Shown here: positions 7,870-14,856 of the stretch, in pieces
Numbering within the stretch: the first letter of the stretch is position 1
How the letters are laid out: every line of letters begins with the position of its first letter
Virus record (IMG/VR): IMGVR_UViG_3300021425_000096
Coordinates: 1-34,401 of that record
Direction: 5' to 3' (one strand)
DNA: 34,401 nucleotides
DNA from: a virus
Position numbers and translations under genes: made by a program
The notes under the pieces: generated by a model
What the model was told of the DNA's origin: nothing
Databases searched by the model: none
What the model saw: the letters and a program-made list of their open reading frames with translations, nothing else

Positions 7870-8155
7870 ATTTATTTTATTCACCAAGGACTCTTGCGGT
7901 CCTTGTGGTCTTGTTAAAAGATACTTCAATGCTCTTAAAGATGACCGTACTAAACTCATTGAGGAAGTTCAACTTGAAGATGTAAGTGATGTACCTATCC
8001 CAGAAGAGAACCTTGCTCTTGCTAAAAAGTATGGTGTGACTGCTACTCCTGTTCTGATTATTGCTGATGAGAAAGGAGAACACTTAGAAACCTATGTTGG
8101 TGGTGTTCCTATCACTCAGAACATTCGTAAACTCTGGACCAAATACGGTGTATAG
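7862..8155 (+). CDS. Thioredoxin/glutaredoxin-like protein
   Basis: 97 aa. N-terminal FILFTKDSCGPCGLVKRYF carries the redox CxxC (C12-G-P-C15), and the later TATPVLIIADEKGEHLET provides the cis-proline strand of the thioredoxin fold. The CGPC sequence is the thioredoxin type. A likely role is reduction of the phage ribonucleotide reductase, whose subunits are encoded at 15829-19312, as with T4 NrdC; this is inference. Two adjacent ATGs (7859 and 7862) are equally possible, and both overlap the preceding stop. Confidence 0.88.
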   Translation: MTKFILFTKDSCGPCGLVKRYFNALKDDRTKLIEEVQLEDVSDVPIPEENLALAKKYGVTATPVLIIADEKGEHLETYVGGVPITQNIRKLWTKYGV

Positions 8156-8348
8156 TTTCTGGATCCACCTAGTAGCATTCTTTCAAGTGGTTGTAATGAA
8201 TTGCATTCAACCAGCTAACTGGAAGTATTGCTATCGGGTGGATCAGTGGTTAATCCCAGATCTCGTAGAAGGATATGAGATCTGGTCTGGAAAAAAGCAT
8301 CCTTACCAAAATGAAAAAGAATATCTTAAGGACCTCTCATCTAAATAA
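8148..8348 (+). CDS. Small hypothetical protein with hydrophobic N-terminus
   Basis: 66 aa if it starts at GTG 8148, which overlaps the thioredoxin-like stop; an internal ATG at 8196 would remove the hydrophobic stretch FWIHLVAFFQVVVM. That stretch is compatible with a membrane anchor or signal segment. The remainder (CYRVDQWLIPDLVEGYEIW, then KKHPYQNEKEYLKDL) is soluble-looking. Unknown function. Its 3' end forms the 5' arm of the terminator-like hairpin at 8332-8367, so the gene ends exactly where early transcription probably stops. Confidence 0.6.
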   Translation: MYSFWIHLVAFFQVVVMNCIQPANWKYCYRVDQWLIPDLVEGYEIWSGKKHPYQNEKEYLKDLSSK

Positions 8349-8367
8349 TTAGACGGGAGGTTTTTTT
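8332..8367 (+). terminator. Terminator hairpin containing a late promoter and the next Shine-Dalgarno
   Basis: ACCTCTCATCTA (8332-8343) pairs with TAGACGGGAGGT (8350-8361) with one wobble and one mismatch, around a 6-nt loop, and is followed by seven T (8361-8367). The 3' arm contains GGGAGG, which is also the Shine-Dalgarno for ATG 8369 at 8-nt spacing. Confidence 0.7.
8340..8347 (+). promoter_or_regulatory. Late promoter-like octamer (TCTAAATA)
   Basis: Same TCTAAATA/ACTAAATA form that precedes the late fibre genes. It sits in the 5' arm and loop of the hairpin, so RNA started about 6 nt downstream (near 8353) would lack the 5' arm and leave the Shine-Dalgarno free. Confidence 0.6.
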
Positions 8368-8368
8368 C

Positions 8369-9391
8369 ATGGCAGCACTAAGTACAACTCTAACGAGAGG
8401 TAGAGGACCTGCTTTTAATAAGTATGTGAGGGATAATCCCTCGTGGGCAGATCTAGTTTTAAAGGTAGAGGAAAAGATCACTGCTACTTTTTTTAAAGAG
8501 AGTAAGAAATCTACGCATGGTGTGCTGCCAGCGAGAACGGAAATAAAGTTGCTTTCTAATCAAGAGAGTTTGATAGGAAAACTTCGTGTTGCTCATGTGC
8601 AAGTAGGAACAAAGAAAGGATATATTGCACTCAAAGAAATTAGAAAACCAACTACCAATGTAATGGATGCTGAAGAAGCAGCAATCCGAGATTTGGAAAG
8701 ACTTATTGATGATATGGTAGCGGAGGTTGGAGCATTTAAAGTGTGTACGCCTGTTGGAAACTGGGAAAACATTAACGGTGTGGCAAATGTATCTGGTAAA
8801 GCAAGAGTTGCTGGTAGTGCTAGAGATTATAAAGCAGACTTCGCTCTAACCTCTAATGGTGTTCCTAAAATCTTTATCTCACACAAAAAAGTAGGTGGTC
8901 CTGAAGCATATCAGCAATATGGTGGGGTCACACAGGTAGCAGGAACTCCCACTAACAGAAATCTGATCTACATGAATAGTGAAGTACAGTCATTTTTGTC
9001 TGAAGCAGGTAGATATATTCAGAATGACAGATTGACTAGACCTGTATATAGATTTGTGGAGAGTGATGAGTTGATTAATCAATCTGTATATGGTCCTGAC
9101 TATGGTGGTGCTTTTGGTAATGATAACGTTCAATGTATTGGTCAGGGTAATCCTATTTTTACACCAAAGAGAGATGAAGAAGCATGTTTCTCTCTTGATT
9201 TCTCATCTCACGTCTCTTGGAATGGTGATCTTACATTCTTTAAGACCAGCAGATACCGAGCAGCATTTGCTGCCACTTACAGAGCTGGTCGTGGTTGGAC
9301 CATGCCAGACGGAACACGCTACAATGGTGCCAGAGCAGGCATCTATCCCATCGCTTTGGTTCAAAATAGAAGTGGAGCACTGGAAATCTGA
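8369..9391 (+). CDS. Conserved hypothetical protein, possible PD-(D/E)XK-like nuclease
   Basis: 340 aa, not confidently recognised. A central segment reads ARDYKADFALTSNGVPKIFI and continues SHKK; the spacing of D157 to K173 behind hydrophobic strands resembles a PD-(D/E)XK nuclease core in which the middle acidic residue is replaced, as in some families. E179 and a glutamine-rich YQQYGGVTQ follow. The N-terminal 120 residues are alpha-beta with many lysines. Strong GGGAGG Shine-Dalgarno, and the gene is linked by a 1-nt stop/start overlap (TGATG) to the ligase-like gene, suggesting a shared process. It could equally be a structural or regulatory protein. Confidence 0.7.
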   Translation: MAALSTTLTRGRGPAFNKYVRDNPSWADLVLKVEEKITATFFKESKKSTHGVLPARTEIKLLSNQESLIGKLRVAHVQVGTKKGYIALKEIRKPTTNVMDAEEAAIRDLERLIDDMVAEVGAFKVCTPVGNWENINGVANVSGKARVAGSARDYKADFALTSNGVPKIFISHKKVGGPEAYQQYGGVTQVAGTPTNRNLIYMNSEVQSFLSEAGRYIQNDRLTRPVYRFVESDELINQSVYGPDYGGAFGNDNVQCIGQGNPIFTPKRDEEACFSLDFSSHVSWNGDLTFFKTSRYRAAFAATYRAGRGWTMPDGTRYNGARAGIYPIALVQNRSGALEI

Positions 9392-10584
9392 TGGCAAACG
9401 TAACACAACTCAAGCACCTGGAACACCTGGAAGATGAGATGCTAAACTACGGCATTGAGGGGTGTATGGCAGCGGTCTCTTTTCTAAAAGAATTGAGGAA
9501 GATGCTTGGTCATCAGGAGAGCACTGGATTTATGCAAACCAAATGGGATGGTGCTCCATCTATTATTTGTGGCACACATCCAGAGACTGGTTTGTTTTTT
9601 GTTGGAACTAAATCTGTTTTTAACAAGACTGAACCTAAAGTTTGCTATAGCGAAGAAACTGTGGATGCTTGGTATGAAGGAGATCTAGCAGAAAAACTAA
9701 AATATTCTCTCAAGTATTTTAGTGAGTTGAATATTCAGGGGGTGGTACAGGGAGATTTACTATTCACAACTGATCTTAAAAAGGAAAAGGTTAATGGAGA
9801 AGAACTCTATACATTTCGACCAAACACTATTACTTATGGCATCCCTGTTAACCACGATATTGGTAAAAAGGCTGGCAGAGCAAAGATCGGAGTAGTATTT
9901 CATACTCATTATACTGGCGATGAACTTTCTACAATGCAAGCTCGTGCTGGTGCTAAAGTAAAAGGATCTAATGATGCTTTAGTAGTACAGAATGATACTC
10001 CCATGGATCGTGTTGGATTTTCTCGCACAGAAATGAGTAAGTTTGACAGATATATTTCCAAGATTGAACGCATGTGTCAGATCTGTGGTGACTTTCTCGA
10101 TGAACTAGTCGCTGTCAGTGGAACAACAGGAGACGCTAAGTTTCATATTTCTAGTTACCTAAAGCAGTTCTTCAATAATGAGATCAAGAATGCTAGAAGC
10201 ATTGCTAACGTTGATGAGAGCTTGTATGATCTAGCAAACTTCTATCATGATAAGATGAGTAAGGAACTTGCTAAGATCAAGACACCTGCAAACCTAGTCA
10301 AGAAGCGCAACCTCGTTTATGAGAGTGAAAACTATCTTGTAAATAATGTTTATAAGTTTAAGGCGATGCTTGCCTTGTATAAGGAACTACAAGCAGTGAA
10401 GCAAATGGTTATAGATAAACTAGACCACCTTGAAGAGTTCAGAACTTTCGTTCAGACGGAGAAAGGATATAAGGTCACAACTCCAGAAGGATATGTTCTT
10501 CACAAGGATGGCAGCATGATTAAGTTTGTCAATCGCTTGGAGTTTGCTTACAATAACTTCACCTTACAGAAGCAATGGCGTTAG
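9391..10584 (+). CDS. Ligase-like covalent nucleotidyltransferase homologue
   Basis: 397 aa. Sequence signatures of the ligase/capping superfamily occur in order: motif I TKWDGAP with candidate adenylated lysine K51; motif III-like VQGDLLF (119-125); motif IIIa-like KIGVVFHTHYTG (165-176); motif IV-like PEGYVLH (E366-G367); motif V-like MIKFV (K378). A lysine-rich helical block of about 160 residues separates IIIa from IV. This suggests an RNA or DNA end-joining or nucleotidyl-transfer activity, but the substrate is unknown and motif V is not the usual KxK. Coupled to its neighbours: 1-nt overlap upstream, 10-nt overlap with the NMNAT-like gene downstream. Not T4 gp30 by appearance. Confidence 0.72.
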   Translation: MANVTQLKHLEHLEDEMLNYGIEGCMAAVSFLKELRKMLGHQESTGFMQTKWDGAPSIICGTHPETGLFFVGTKSVFNKTEPKVCYSEETVDAWYEGDLAEKLKYSLKYFSELNIQGVVQGDLLFTTDLKKEKVNGEELYTFRPNTITYGIPVNHDIGKKAGRAKIGVVFHTHYTGDELSTMQARAGAKVKGSNDALVVQNDTPMDRVGFSRTEMSKFDRYISKIERMCQICGDFLDELVAVSGTTGDAKFHISSYLKQFFNNEIKNARSIANVDESLYDLANFYHDKMSKELAKIKTPANLVKKRNLVYESENYLVNNVYKFKAMLALYKELQAVKQMVIDKLDHLEEFRTFVQTEKGYKVTTPEGYVLHKDGSMIKFVNRLEFAYNNFTLQKQWR

Positions 10585-11144
10585 AGTTAAACTGCAAGAC
10601 TTGTTACTTTACATTTGGTAGGTTTCAACCTCCCACCATAGGACACAAAGAGAACTTTGATGGTGTGAAACGCGCTGCTGGCAATTGTGATTATCGCATT
10701 TATATTTCTCAGACTGTAGACAAGAAAGGTAGCAATCCTCTTCCACCTGATCGTAAGAAATATTATATGGATAAGATGTTCCCAGAACATCGTGGTAAAA
10801 TATTCTCAGGTCCAAAACAACCTGTTGAAATCCTACAAGATCTTATGATGGCAGGATATGATGAGGTTGTCTTTTTGGTAGGTTCTGACAGGGTTTCTGC
10901 CATGCAGTTCCTCCATAAATACAATGGTAAAGATTTCTCATTCAGAAAAATTGATATTCAATCTTCTGGAAGCAGAGACGCTGATGGTGATACCTTCGCT
11001 ATTTCTGGCACGAAGATGAGACGCGCAGCATTTGCTGGTGACTTCAAGTTGTTCCGTCAAGGTATCCCTAAAGCACTGAATGATAAAGATTGCCGTGCTC
11101 TCATGGATGAGATTGCTTCGGCACTACCCAAGAATTTTAAATGA
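10575..11144 (+). CDS. NMN adenylyltransferase-like / cytidylyltransferase-like protein
   Basis: 189 aa nucleotidyltransferase of the HIGH superfamily. TFGRFQPPTIGHKENF (13-28) contains the GRFQPPTxGH nucleotide-binding motif, and ISGTKMRRAAFAGD near the C-terminus is the second, substrate-phosphate-binding motif. NadM/NadR-type members make NAD+ from NMN and ATP; related enzymes use other nucleotides, so the exact reaction is not fixed by sequence. No Nudix or kinase domain is attached. It overlaps the ligase-like gene by 10 nt, which is suggestive because some ligases consume NAD+. The ATGA at its end couples it to the next gene. Confidence 0.85.
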   Translation: MALELNCKTCYFTFGRFQPPTIGHKENFDGVKRAAGNCDYRIYISQTVDKKGSNPLPPDRKKYYMDKMFPEHRGKIFSGPKQPVEILQDLMMAGYDEVVFLVGSDRVSAMQFLHKYNGKDFSFRKIDIQSSGSRDADGDTFAISGTKMRRAAFAGDFKLFRQGIPKALNDKDCRALMDEIASALPKNFK

Positions 11145-11395
11145 AAGATTTCAAGAAACTACGTGAGGAAGCACTGCGTCAGCAACAAAGACAGCAGGAA
11201 GTTTTCAAGGAAGGTGATGCCGTCATGTCTTCACGCACAGGAGACAAGGGACATATCCACAGGGTCGGTGGAAACTATGCCATCGTAATTTCTGAGGAAG
11301 GACAGATGTTCCGTGAGTGGATAAAAAATATTAGATCTATAAATAATACGAGAAGAACCTCCTTATTAAACGATGAAGTATCAGAAGCCAGTTAA
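11141..11395 (+). CDS. Small protein with capsid-targeting-like N-terminus
   Basis: 84 aa. Begins MKDFKKLREEALRQQQRQQE, close in form to the T4 internal-protein capsid-targeting peptide (MKTYQEFIAEA), including an LxE site (L7-R8-E9) of the kind cut by the gp21 prohead protease. The middle (FKEGDAVMSSRTGDKGHIHR, then GGNYAIVISEEGQMFREW) looks like a small beta-barrel (KOW/SH3-like). ATGA overlap with the NMNAT-like gene. The last codons carry a perfect late promoter for the next gene. Function unknown; internal head protein is an inference. Confidence 0.75.
   Translation: MKDFKKLREEALRQQQRQQEVFKEGDAVMSSRTGDKGHIHRVGGNYAIVISEEGQMFREWIKNIRSINNTRRTSLLNDEVSEAS
11338..11345 (+). promoter_or_regulatory. 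Late promoter TATAAATA
   Basis: Exact T4 late consensus, 28 nt upstream of ATG 11373 and within the end of the preceding gene. Confidence 0.75.
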
Positions 11396-11987
11396 TAACG
11401 TCAATAGTAACGATGAGTTTTCGTCGGGGTTGATGGAAGCTTATGGTCAGTGGATGGGAGGTAACTGCTTCCAGAACACTGATCCCGTAGAATTAAATCT
11501 ACACGAAGCACCATTTGATGGCATGGATCCTCAGTCTCACGGTGCTGAGATTGAAGACACTACTAAGCGTAAGAAAGAAGCAAAGAAAGGTGCTTACGTT
11601 GGACAAGAAAGTGCTCCTAAGAATGAGGAATCAGAGGTTCTTGAGCGCGAAGAGTATGAGATTGACGGTGAGACCTATGTAATCGAGAAGGCAAAGGGTC
11701 TTGATGGTAAGGCTTGCTGGAAAGGATACAAACTTGCTGGCACCAAGAAGAAGGGCGGTAAGACTGTTGATAACTGTGTAAAAGCAGGTGACGAATTAAC
11801 TCATGATGGTGATGAACTATCAGAGAAAAAACTAGATCCAGTTGATCACAAGGAACTTAAGGGAAAGCATTCTGAGCGTAAGGATAAGGACATTGATAAT
11901 GATGGAGATGTAGATAAGTCTGACAAGTATCTCCACATGCGTCGTAAGAAAGTCAGCAAGATCATTGCGATGAAGGGAAAGAAATGA
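11373..11987 (+). CDS. Probable head-associated protein with EF-hand-like loop
   Basis: 204 aa, very hydrophilic and rich in K, E and D. An LMEA site (L20-M21-E22) near the N-terminus matches the prohead-protease LxE rule. The middle contains KACWKGYKLAGTKKKGGKTV ending in DNCVK, a cysteine/lysine-rich motif I recognise from other phage proteins without known function. The C-terminal DIDNDGDVDKSDKYLHMRRK resembles a calcium-binding EF-hand/dockerin-like loop. Preceded by an exact late promoter, overlapping the upstream gene by 23 nt and the downstream gene by 4 nt. A virion or prohead-core role fits the context but is not proven. Confidence 0.78.
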   Translation: MKYQKPVNNVNSNDEFSSGLMEAYGQWMGGNCFQNTDPVELNLHEAPFDGMDPQSHGAEIEDTTKRKKEAKKGAYVGQESAPKNEESEVLEREEYEIDGETYVIEKAKGLDGKACWKGYKLAGTKKKGGKTVDNCVKAGDELTHDGDELSEKKLDPVDHKELKGKHSERKDKDIDNDGDVDKSDKYLHMRRKKVSKIIAMKGKK

Positions 11988-12370
11988 AGTCATTTAAAGA
12001 ACTCCGTGAGGAGTGTGGGTGCAAAGATAAGGAACGTAAAGCAAAGAAGAAAAAGTCTGCAGTAGAAGTCATGCCTACCATTAATGATGGTAAGAAGGGC
12101 ATGGTTACAAAACCTACTAATGAAAATGTTGTCTTTGCTGGTAACTATCAAGGTCCATTGTATGCTCCTCACCCAGATCTCATCAATGAGAAGGCAGTCT
12201 CTAAAAAGCAACAAAAATTCATGGGTATGGTCAGAGCTGCTCAGAAAGGTGAGGGAGCGTCGTCGCCTGAGGTTGCCAAAGTTGCTTCCAGCATGAAGAA
12301 GAAAGATGTGAAAGACTTCGCATCTACTAAGCATAAAGGACTACCAGAAAAAAAGAAGGAGAAGAAATAA
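11984..12370 (+). CDS. DUF3008-like protein with capsid-targeting-like N-terminus
   Basis: 128 aa, strongly basic. The N-terminus MKSFKELREECG parallels that of the gene at 11141 (MKDFKKLREE) and keeps the LRE site at residues 7-9. The C-terminal block KKQQKFMGMVRAAQKGEGAS through DFASTKHKGLPEKK looks like the widespread phage/bacterial domain I recall as DUF3008, of unknown function. The lysine content would suit DNA binding inside the head. ATGA overlap with the preceding gene suggests co-translation. Confidence 0.78.
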   Translation: MKSFKELREECGCKDKERKAKKKKSAVEVMPTINDGKKGMVTKPTNENVVFAGNYQGPLYAPHPDLINEKAVSKKQQKFMGMVRAAQKGEGASSPEVAKVASSMKKKDVKDFASTKHKGLPEKKKEKK

Positions 12371-12373
12371 ATA
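12366..12373 (+). promoter_or_regulatory. Late promoter-like octamer (AATAAATA)
   Basis: Fits NATAAATA exactly and lies 24 nt upstream of ATG 12397, overlapping the stop of the preceding gene. Confidence 0.6.
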
Positions 12374-12396
12374 GAAGAGCTCATTGCACTAAGATC

Positions 12397-12600
12397 ATGT
12401 TAGCTTTTCTACTCCCACTCGCATCTAAAATTATCTCTGACGCTGTTGCCAAAATTCCCGATAATGAGGAACTTGGTGAGAAGCTAGTAGAGATCTGCCT
12501 AGTTATTCTTGGCAAGGCAGTCAAACTAACTAAGACTGATATGGATGATAAACTCCTGGCAGTTGTCGAACAGGCAATCCAGAAGCGCGAAGAAGCCTGA
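12397..12600 (+). CDS. Small helical protein with hydrophobic N-terminus
   Basis: 67 aa, unknown. N-terminal MLAFLLPLASKIISDAVAKI is hydrophobic to amphipathic; the rest (ELGEKLVEICLVILGKAVKL, then an EEA-terminated helix) also looks helical. It may be membrane-associated, but no clear transmembrane pair typical of a holin is present. Preceded by a late-type octamer at 12366 and followed by another at 12604, so it appears to be a separately promoted late gene among virion genes. Confidence 0.7.
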   Translation: MLAFLLPLASKIISDAVAKIPDNEELGEKLVEICLVILGKAVKLTKTDMDDKLLAVVEQAIQKREEA

Positions 12601-12603
12601 GAA

Positions 12604-12611
12604 TATAAATA
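12604..12611 (+). promoter_or_regulatory. Late promoter TATAAATA
   Basis: Exact consensus 40 nt before ATG 12652. It falls in the 5' arm of an AT-rich imperfect hairpin (12605-12633) that ends 3 nt before the CTGGAG Shine-Dalgarno. Confidence 0.75.
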
Positions 12612-12651
12612 AATTTTAGGAAAATTAGTTTATCAACTGGAGTACGTATCC

Positions 12652-13377
12652 ATGTCCTTGTATAGTCGTGCTGAAACGCAAGCACAATCAATCAAAGTTC
12701 TAAACACAACTGAGAAGGCTTCCGTTAAGAAGTACGAATCTGACGGTACGCTCGTAGCACATGACGGTAACACCAATGCTACTGCTGGTGCTGAAGGTAA
12801 TGCTGCTATTCAAGCAAGAGCAGTTTTTATCGATGACACAGAAGCAACCCTCGCTGAGAATACTGAGCGTGGTCTAAATTCTCCTGGTTGGTGGCAATAT
12901 ACCACATACACAGATGCCGATGGCAATACTCGTCATAAGGCAGTTCAACTAGTATCAATGAAAGATGCTCCTGTCAATACTGCTGACTCTGACGATGATG
13001 TTGCTGCTGACGTTGCTGGCGTAATTGCTGTAACGGTACAACCTGTTAATGTAACTGGTGCAGCAGATCCTTACACTGCATCCCCTGCATTCTTTGTTAA
13101 TGCTACCGCAACTGGTGATGCTTCTGGTGCAACTGTCGAAGTTCAGTGGCAGCGTCAAACTGCAACTGGAACTCGCTGGACCAATGTTACAACTTCCCTT
13201 GATGGTGGTGTTTATTCCGTCAATACTGCAACTTCTGGTGGAGCAAGAGTTGGTAATCTAGTTATCACTGGTGCTGCTAAAGCAGATCTTGATGGTTATA
13301 AGTACCGTGCTAAGATCACTAACACCACTGGTTTTGAAGAAGTTATTTCTGACGCAGCAACACTAACTTTCGCATAA
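12652..13377 (+). CDS. Virion structural protein with Ig-like domain
   Basis: 241 aa. The first ~110 residues (MSLYSRAETQAQSIKVLN..., ending PGWWQYTTYTDADGN) form a compact domain I recognise from T4-like cyanophage virion proteins. Residues about 128-241 are a threonine/alanine-rich beta domain with the Ig-fold pattern VEVQWQRQ...W...LDGYKYRAKITN. Ig-like domains decorate phage heads and tails and can bind surfaces weakly (compare T4 Hoc). Starts after CTGGAG and an exact late promoter. Head decoration is the likeliest role; the specific assignment is uncertain. Confidence 0.8.
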   Translation: MSLYSRAETQAQSIKVLNTTEKASVKKYESDGTLVAHDGNTNATAGAEGNAAIQARAVFIDDTEATLAENTERGLNSPGWWQYTTYTDADGNTRHKAVQLVSMKDAPVNTADSDDDVAADVAGVIAVTVQPVNVTGAADPYTASPAFFVNATATGDASGATVEVQWQRQTATGTRWTNVTTSLDGGVYSVNTATSGGARVGNLVITGAAKADLDGYKYRAKITNTTGFEEVISDAATLTFA

Positions 13378-13382
13378 TCTGA

Positions 13383-13739
13383 ATGAACTTCAATGAATTG
13401 ACGCCAGACAACTGGCTCTTCTTCGCTATTCAAAACTACAATAACCCGTCGTCCGTTACTTATTCGGACTTTGAGGAAGACTTAAAGAGATTTAAGTATA
13501 TCAAAAGACTGCTTAAGAGATACGAGACGACGGGTGAATTGAAAACACATCTTATTCTAAATCATGTGATTGTATTGTATAATGTTTTTGGTGAAGCAGC
13601 AACTCCGCTGCTTTTTTATAAGACAGAAGCAACGTATTGGTCTCAAATAAAGGCATTTATGTTGTTTCTAAATAGATTACCACCTTCACTTACCGAGGAT
13701 GCTGACGAGGAATGTCTAAAGAGTCTGAATCTAATTTAA
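13383..13739 (+). CDS. Conserved phage protein of unknown function
   Basis: 118 aa, begins MNFNELTPDNWLFFAIQNYN. The segment DFEEDLKRFKYIKRLLKRYE and then LNHVIVLYNVFGEAATPLLF belongs to a family widespread in myoviruses (I recall it as DUF7207, without known role). Helical; no membrane span long enough to be certain, although the second half is hydrophobic. Five bases separate it from the preceding virion gene. A late octamer lies inside its 3' end, and it overlaps the next gene by 28 nt. Confidence 0.8.
   Translation: MNFNELTPDNWLFFAIQNYNNPSSVTYSDFEEDLKRFKYIKRLLKRYETTGELKTHLILNHVIVLYNVFGEAATPLLFYKTEATYWSQIKAFMLFLNRLPPSLTEDADEECLKSLNLI
13667..13674 (+). promoter_or_regulatory. Late promoter-like octamer (TCTAAATA)
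   Basis: Lies inside the 13383 gene, 37 nt before ATG 13712. Same form as the octamer at 8340. It could be chance within coding sequence. Confidence 0.4.
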
Positions 13740-14419
13740 ATGAAATGGTTGCTGGTGACGGATCAAGTCTTCAGTTGCCACCTGCTTTTGTATTTGTAAA
13801 TCCTAGACAGCATCGTAAGTACAAGAAAAATAATGATAAAGTTGATGGGCGTACCAAGGGTGCCCGCTCTCTCTTTGACCGTATCCAAAAAAGAAAAATG
13901 AAAGAACAAGTAGAAACTCAAATTGATGAGGCAATTGTGTCTGACACAGAGAGGGCACAGAAAGTCATTCAGCAAGGCAAAAAACTCAATCGCCAAAAAG
14001 ATCTTCAGAAGAAGAGAAAAGAAGCGAAAGAAAAAATGATGCGAAAGTCTAGTGAAATGGACACGCTCATGAAAGCACGTATGTCTGACTTTAAAAAGAA
14101 AGCAAAGGACCAAGAGAAAAAGGTCCAACAAAAAAATTCTTATGAACCACAAGGTGAAATTATGACTGAAAATCAAGATGTAATCCAAGTTGCTCTCGAC
14201 GTTGCTACTTCTGAATTAAATCCACAGGGTGAAGGTTCCTTTGCTAAGGTACAGTTCTCTGATGGTTCTACACAAAACCTAGATAACTTCTCTGCTAAGC
14301 GTATCGCTGCTTGCTATGCCCAGTTGGATGATACTCACAAGCAGCAGTTCCAGTACATGCTGAACAAAGACGCATCTTCTTATCAGTCTGCACTCGATTT
14401 CGCAGTAAGGAATGTCTAA
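13712..14419 (+). CDS. Lysine-rich coiled-coil protein, possible head/prohead component
   Basis: 235 aa, unknown function. Residues about 55-145 are highly charged (K/R/E) and helical, with many heptad-like repeats, so a coiled coil is likely. The C-terminal ~75 residues, from MTENQDVIQVALDVATSELN onward, form a separate compact domain ending QSALDFAVRNV, with an internal ATG at 14162 that might make it alone. LNE at residues 9-11 is another candidate prohead-protease site. ATG 13712 directly follows GACGAGGA, a close spacing; ATG 13745 is the alternative. Confidence 0.72.
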   Translation: MSKESESNLNEMVAGDGSSLQLPPAFVFVNPRQHRKYKKNNDKVDGRTKGARSLFDRIQKRKMKEQVETQIDEAIVSDTERAQKVIQQGKKLNRQKDLQKKRKEAKEKMMRKSSEMDTLMKARMSDFKKKAKDQEKKVQQKNSYEPQGEIMTENQDVIQVALDVATSELNPQGEGSFAKVQFSDGSTQNLDNFSAKRIAACYAQLDDTHKQQFQYMLNKDASSYQSALDFAVRNV

Positions 14420-14421
14420 TC

Positions 14422-14856
14422 ATGGCATTTGGTCTTGGTAAATTAGCAGTTTTAGAAAGCAAACTGAGCATTTATGAAGATCTCTCCAAAGAGATGCTTG
14501 ACAAATTAGAAAAAGCAGTCGGGACTATCTCGGATAATAGCAACAAAATTGCTATTATCTTGGAGCGCCACGAAAACAGATTAGATGAAAGCGAGAGGGC
14601 AGATAAATTGATTATCGGTATGTTGGAAGAGATGAAAGTAAGGCATGAAAAGGATAACGAAACTATCCACAACAGAGTGTCTGTTCTCCAAAAGAAAGTA
14701 GAAGTTAATGCTAAGTTCGTGATCGGTGCTGGTGCTGTTCTTGCTACCCTTGTGGCAGTGTTACAAGTGGTTCCACCTATCGTCAAAGTCTTGACACCTC
14801 AGTCTGCTGCTGTTAGTATGACTGAAATGGTTATGACCCCTAGTGAGTTTTCTTGA
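14422..14856 (+). CDS. Coiled-coil membrane protein
   Basis: 144 aa. Residues about 8-95 look like a long amphipathic helix or coiled coil (LESKLSIYEDLSKEMLDKLE..., RVSVLQKKVEVN). They are followed by one hydrophobic segment, FVIGAGAVLATLVAVLQVVP (about 99-118), and a short polar tail. This topology occurs in phage lysis accessory and superinfection-type proteins and in unnamed cyanophage families, so no function is assigned. AGGA upstream of ATG 14422. Overlaps the gp61 start by 14 nt; a weak promoter lies in its 3' end. Confidence 0.75.
   Translation: MAFGLGKLAVLESKLSIYEDLSKEMLDKLEKAVGTISDNSNKIAIILERHENRLDESERADKLIIGMLEEMKVRHEKDNETIHNRVSVLQKKVEVNAKFVIGAGAVLATLVAVLQVVPPIVKVLTPQSAAVSMTEMVMTPSEFS
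14791..14819 (+). promoter_or_regulatory. Possible sigma-70 promoter before gp61
   Basis: TTGACA (14791-14796), 17-nt spacer, TAGTAT (14814-14819; 4 of 6). Located inside the preceding gene, 24 nt before the gp61 GTG. The -10 is weak. Confidence 0.3.

Noticed and set aside
13763-14188. 141-aa minus-strand frame rich in F and L
   Set aside because: Mirror image of the lysine-rich coiled-coil gene (AAA/AAG read backwards gives F/L). The apparent membrane character is an artefact.
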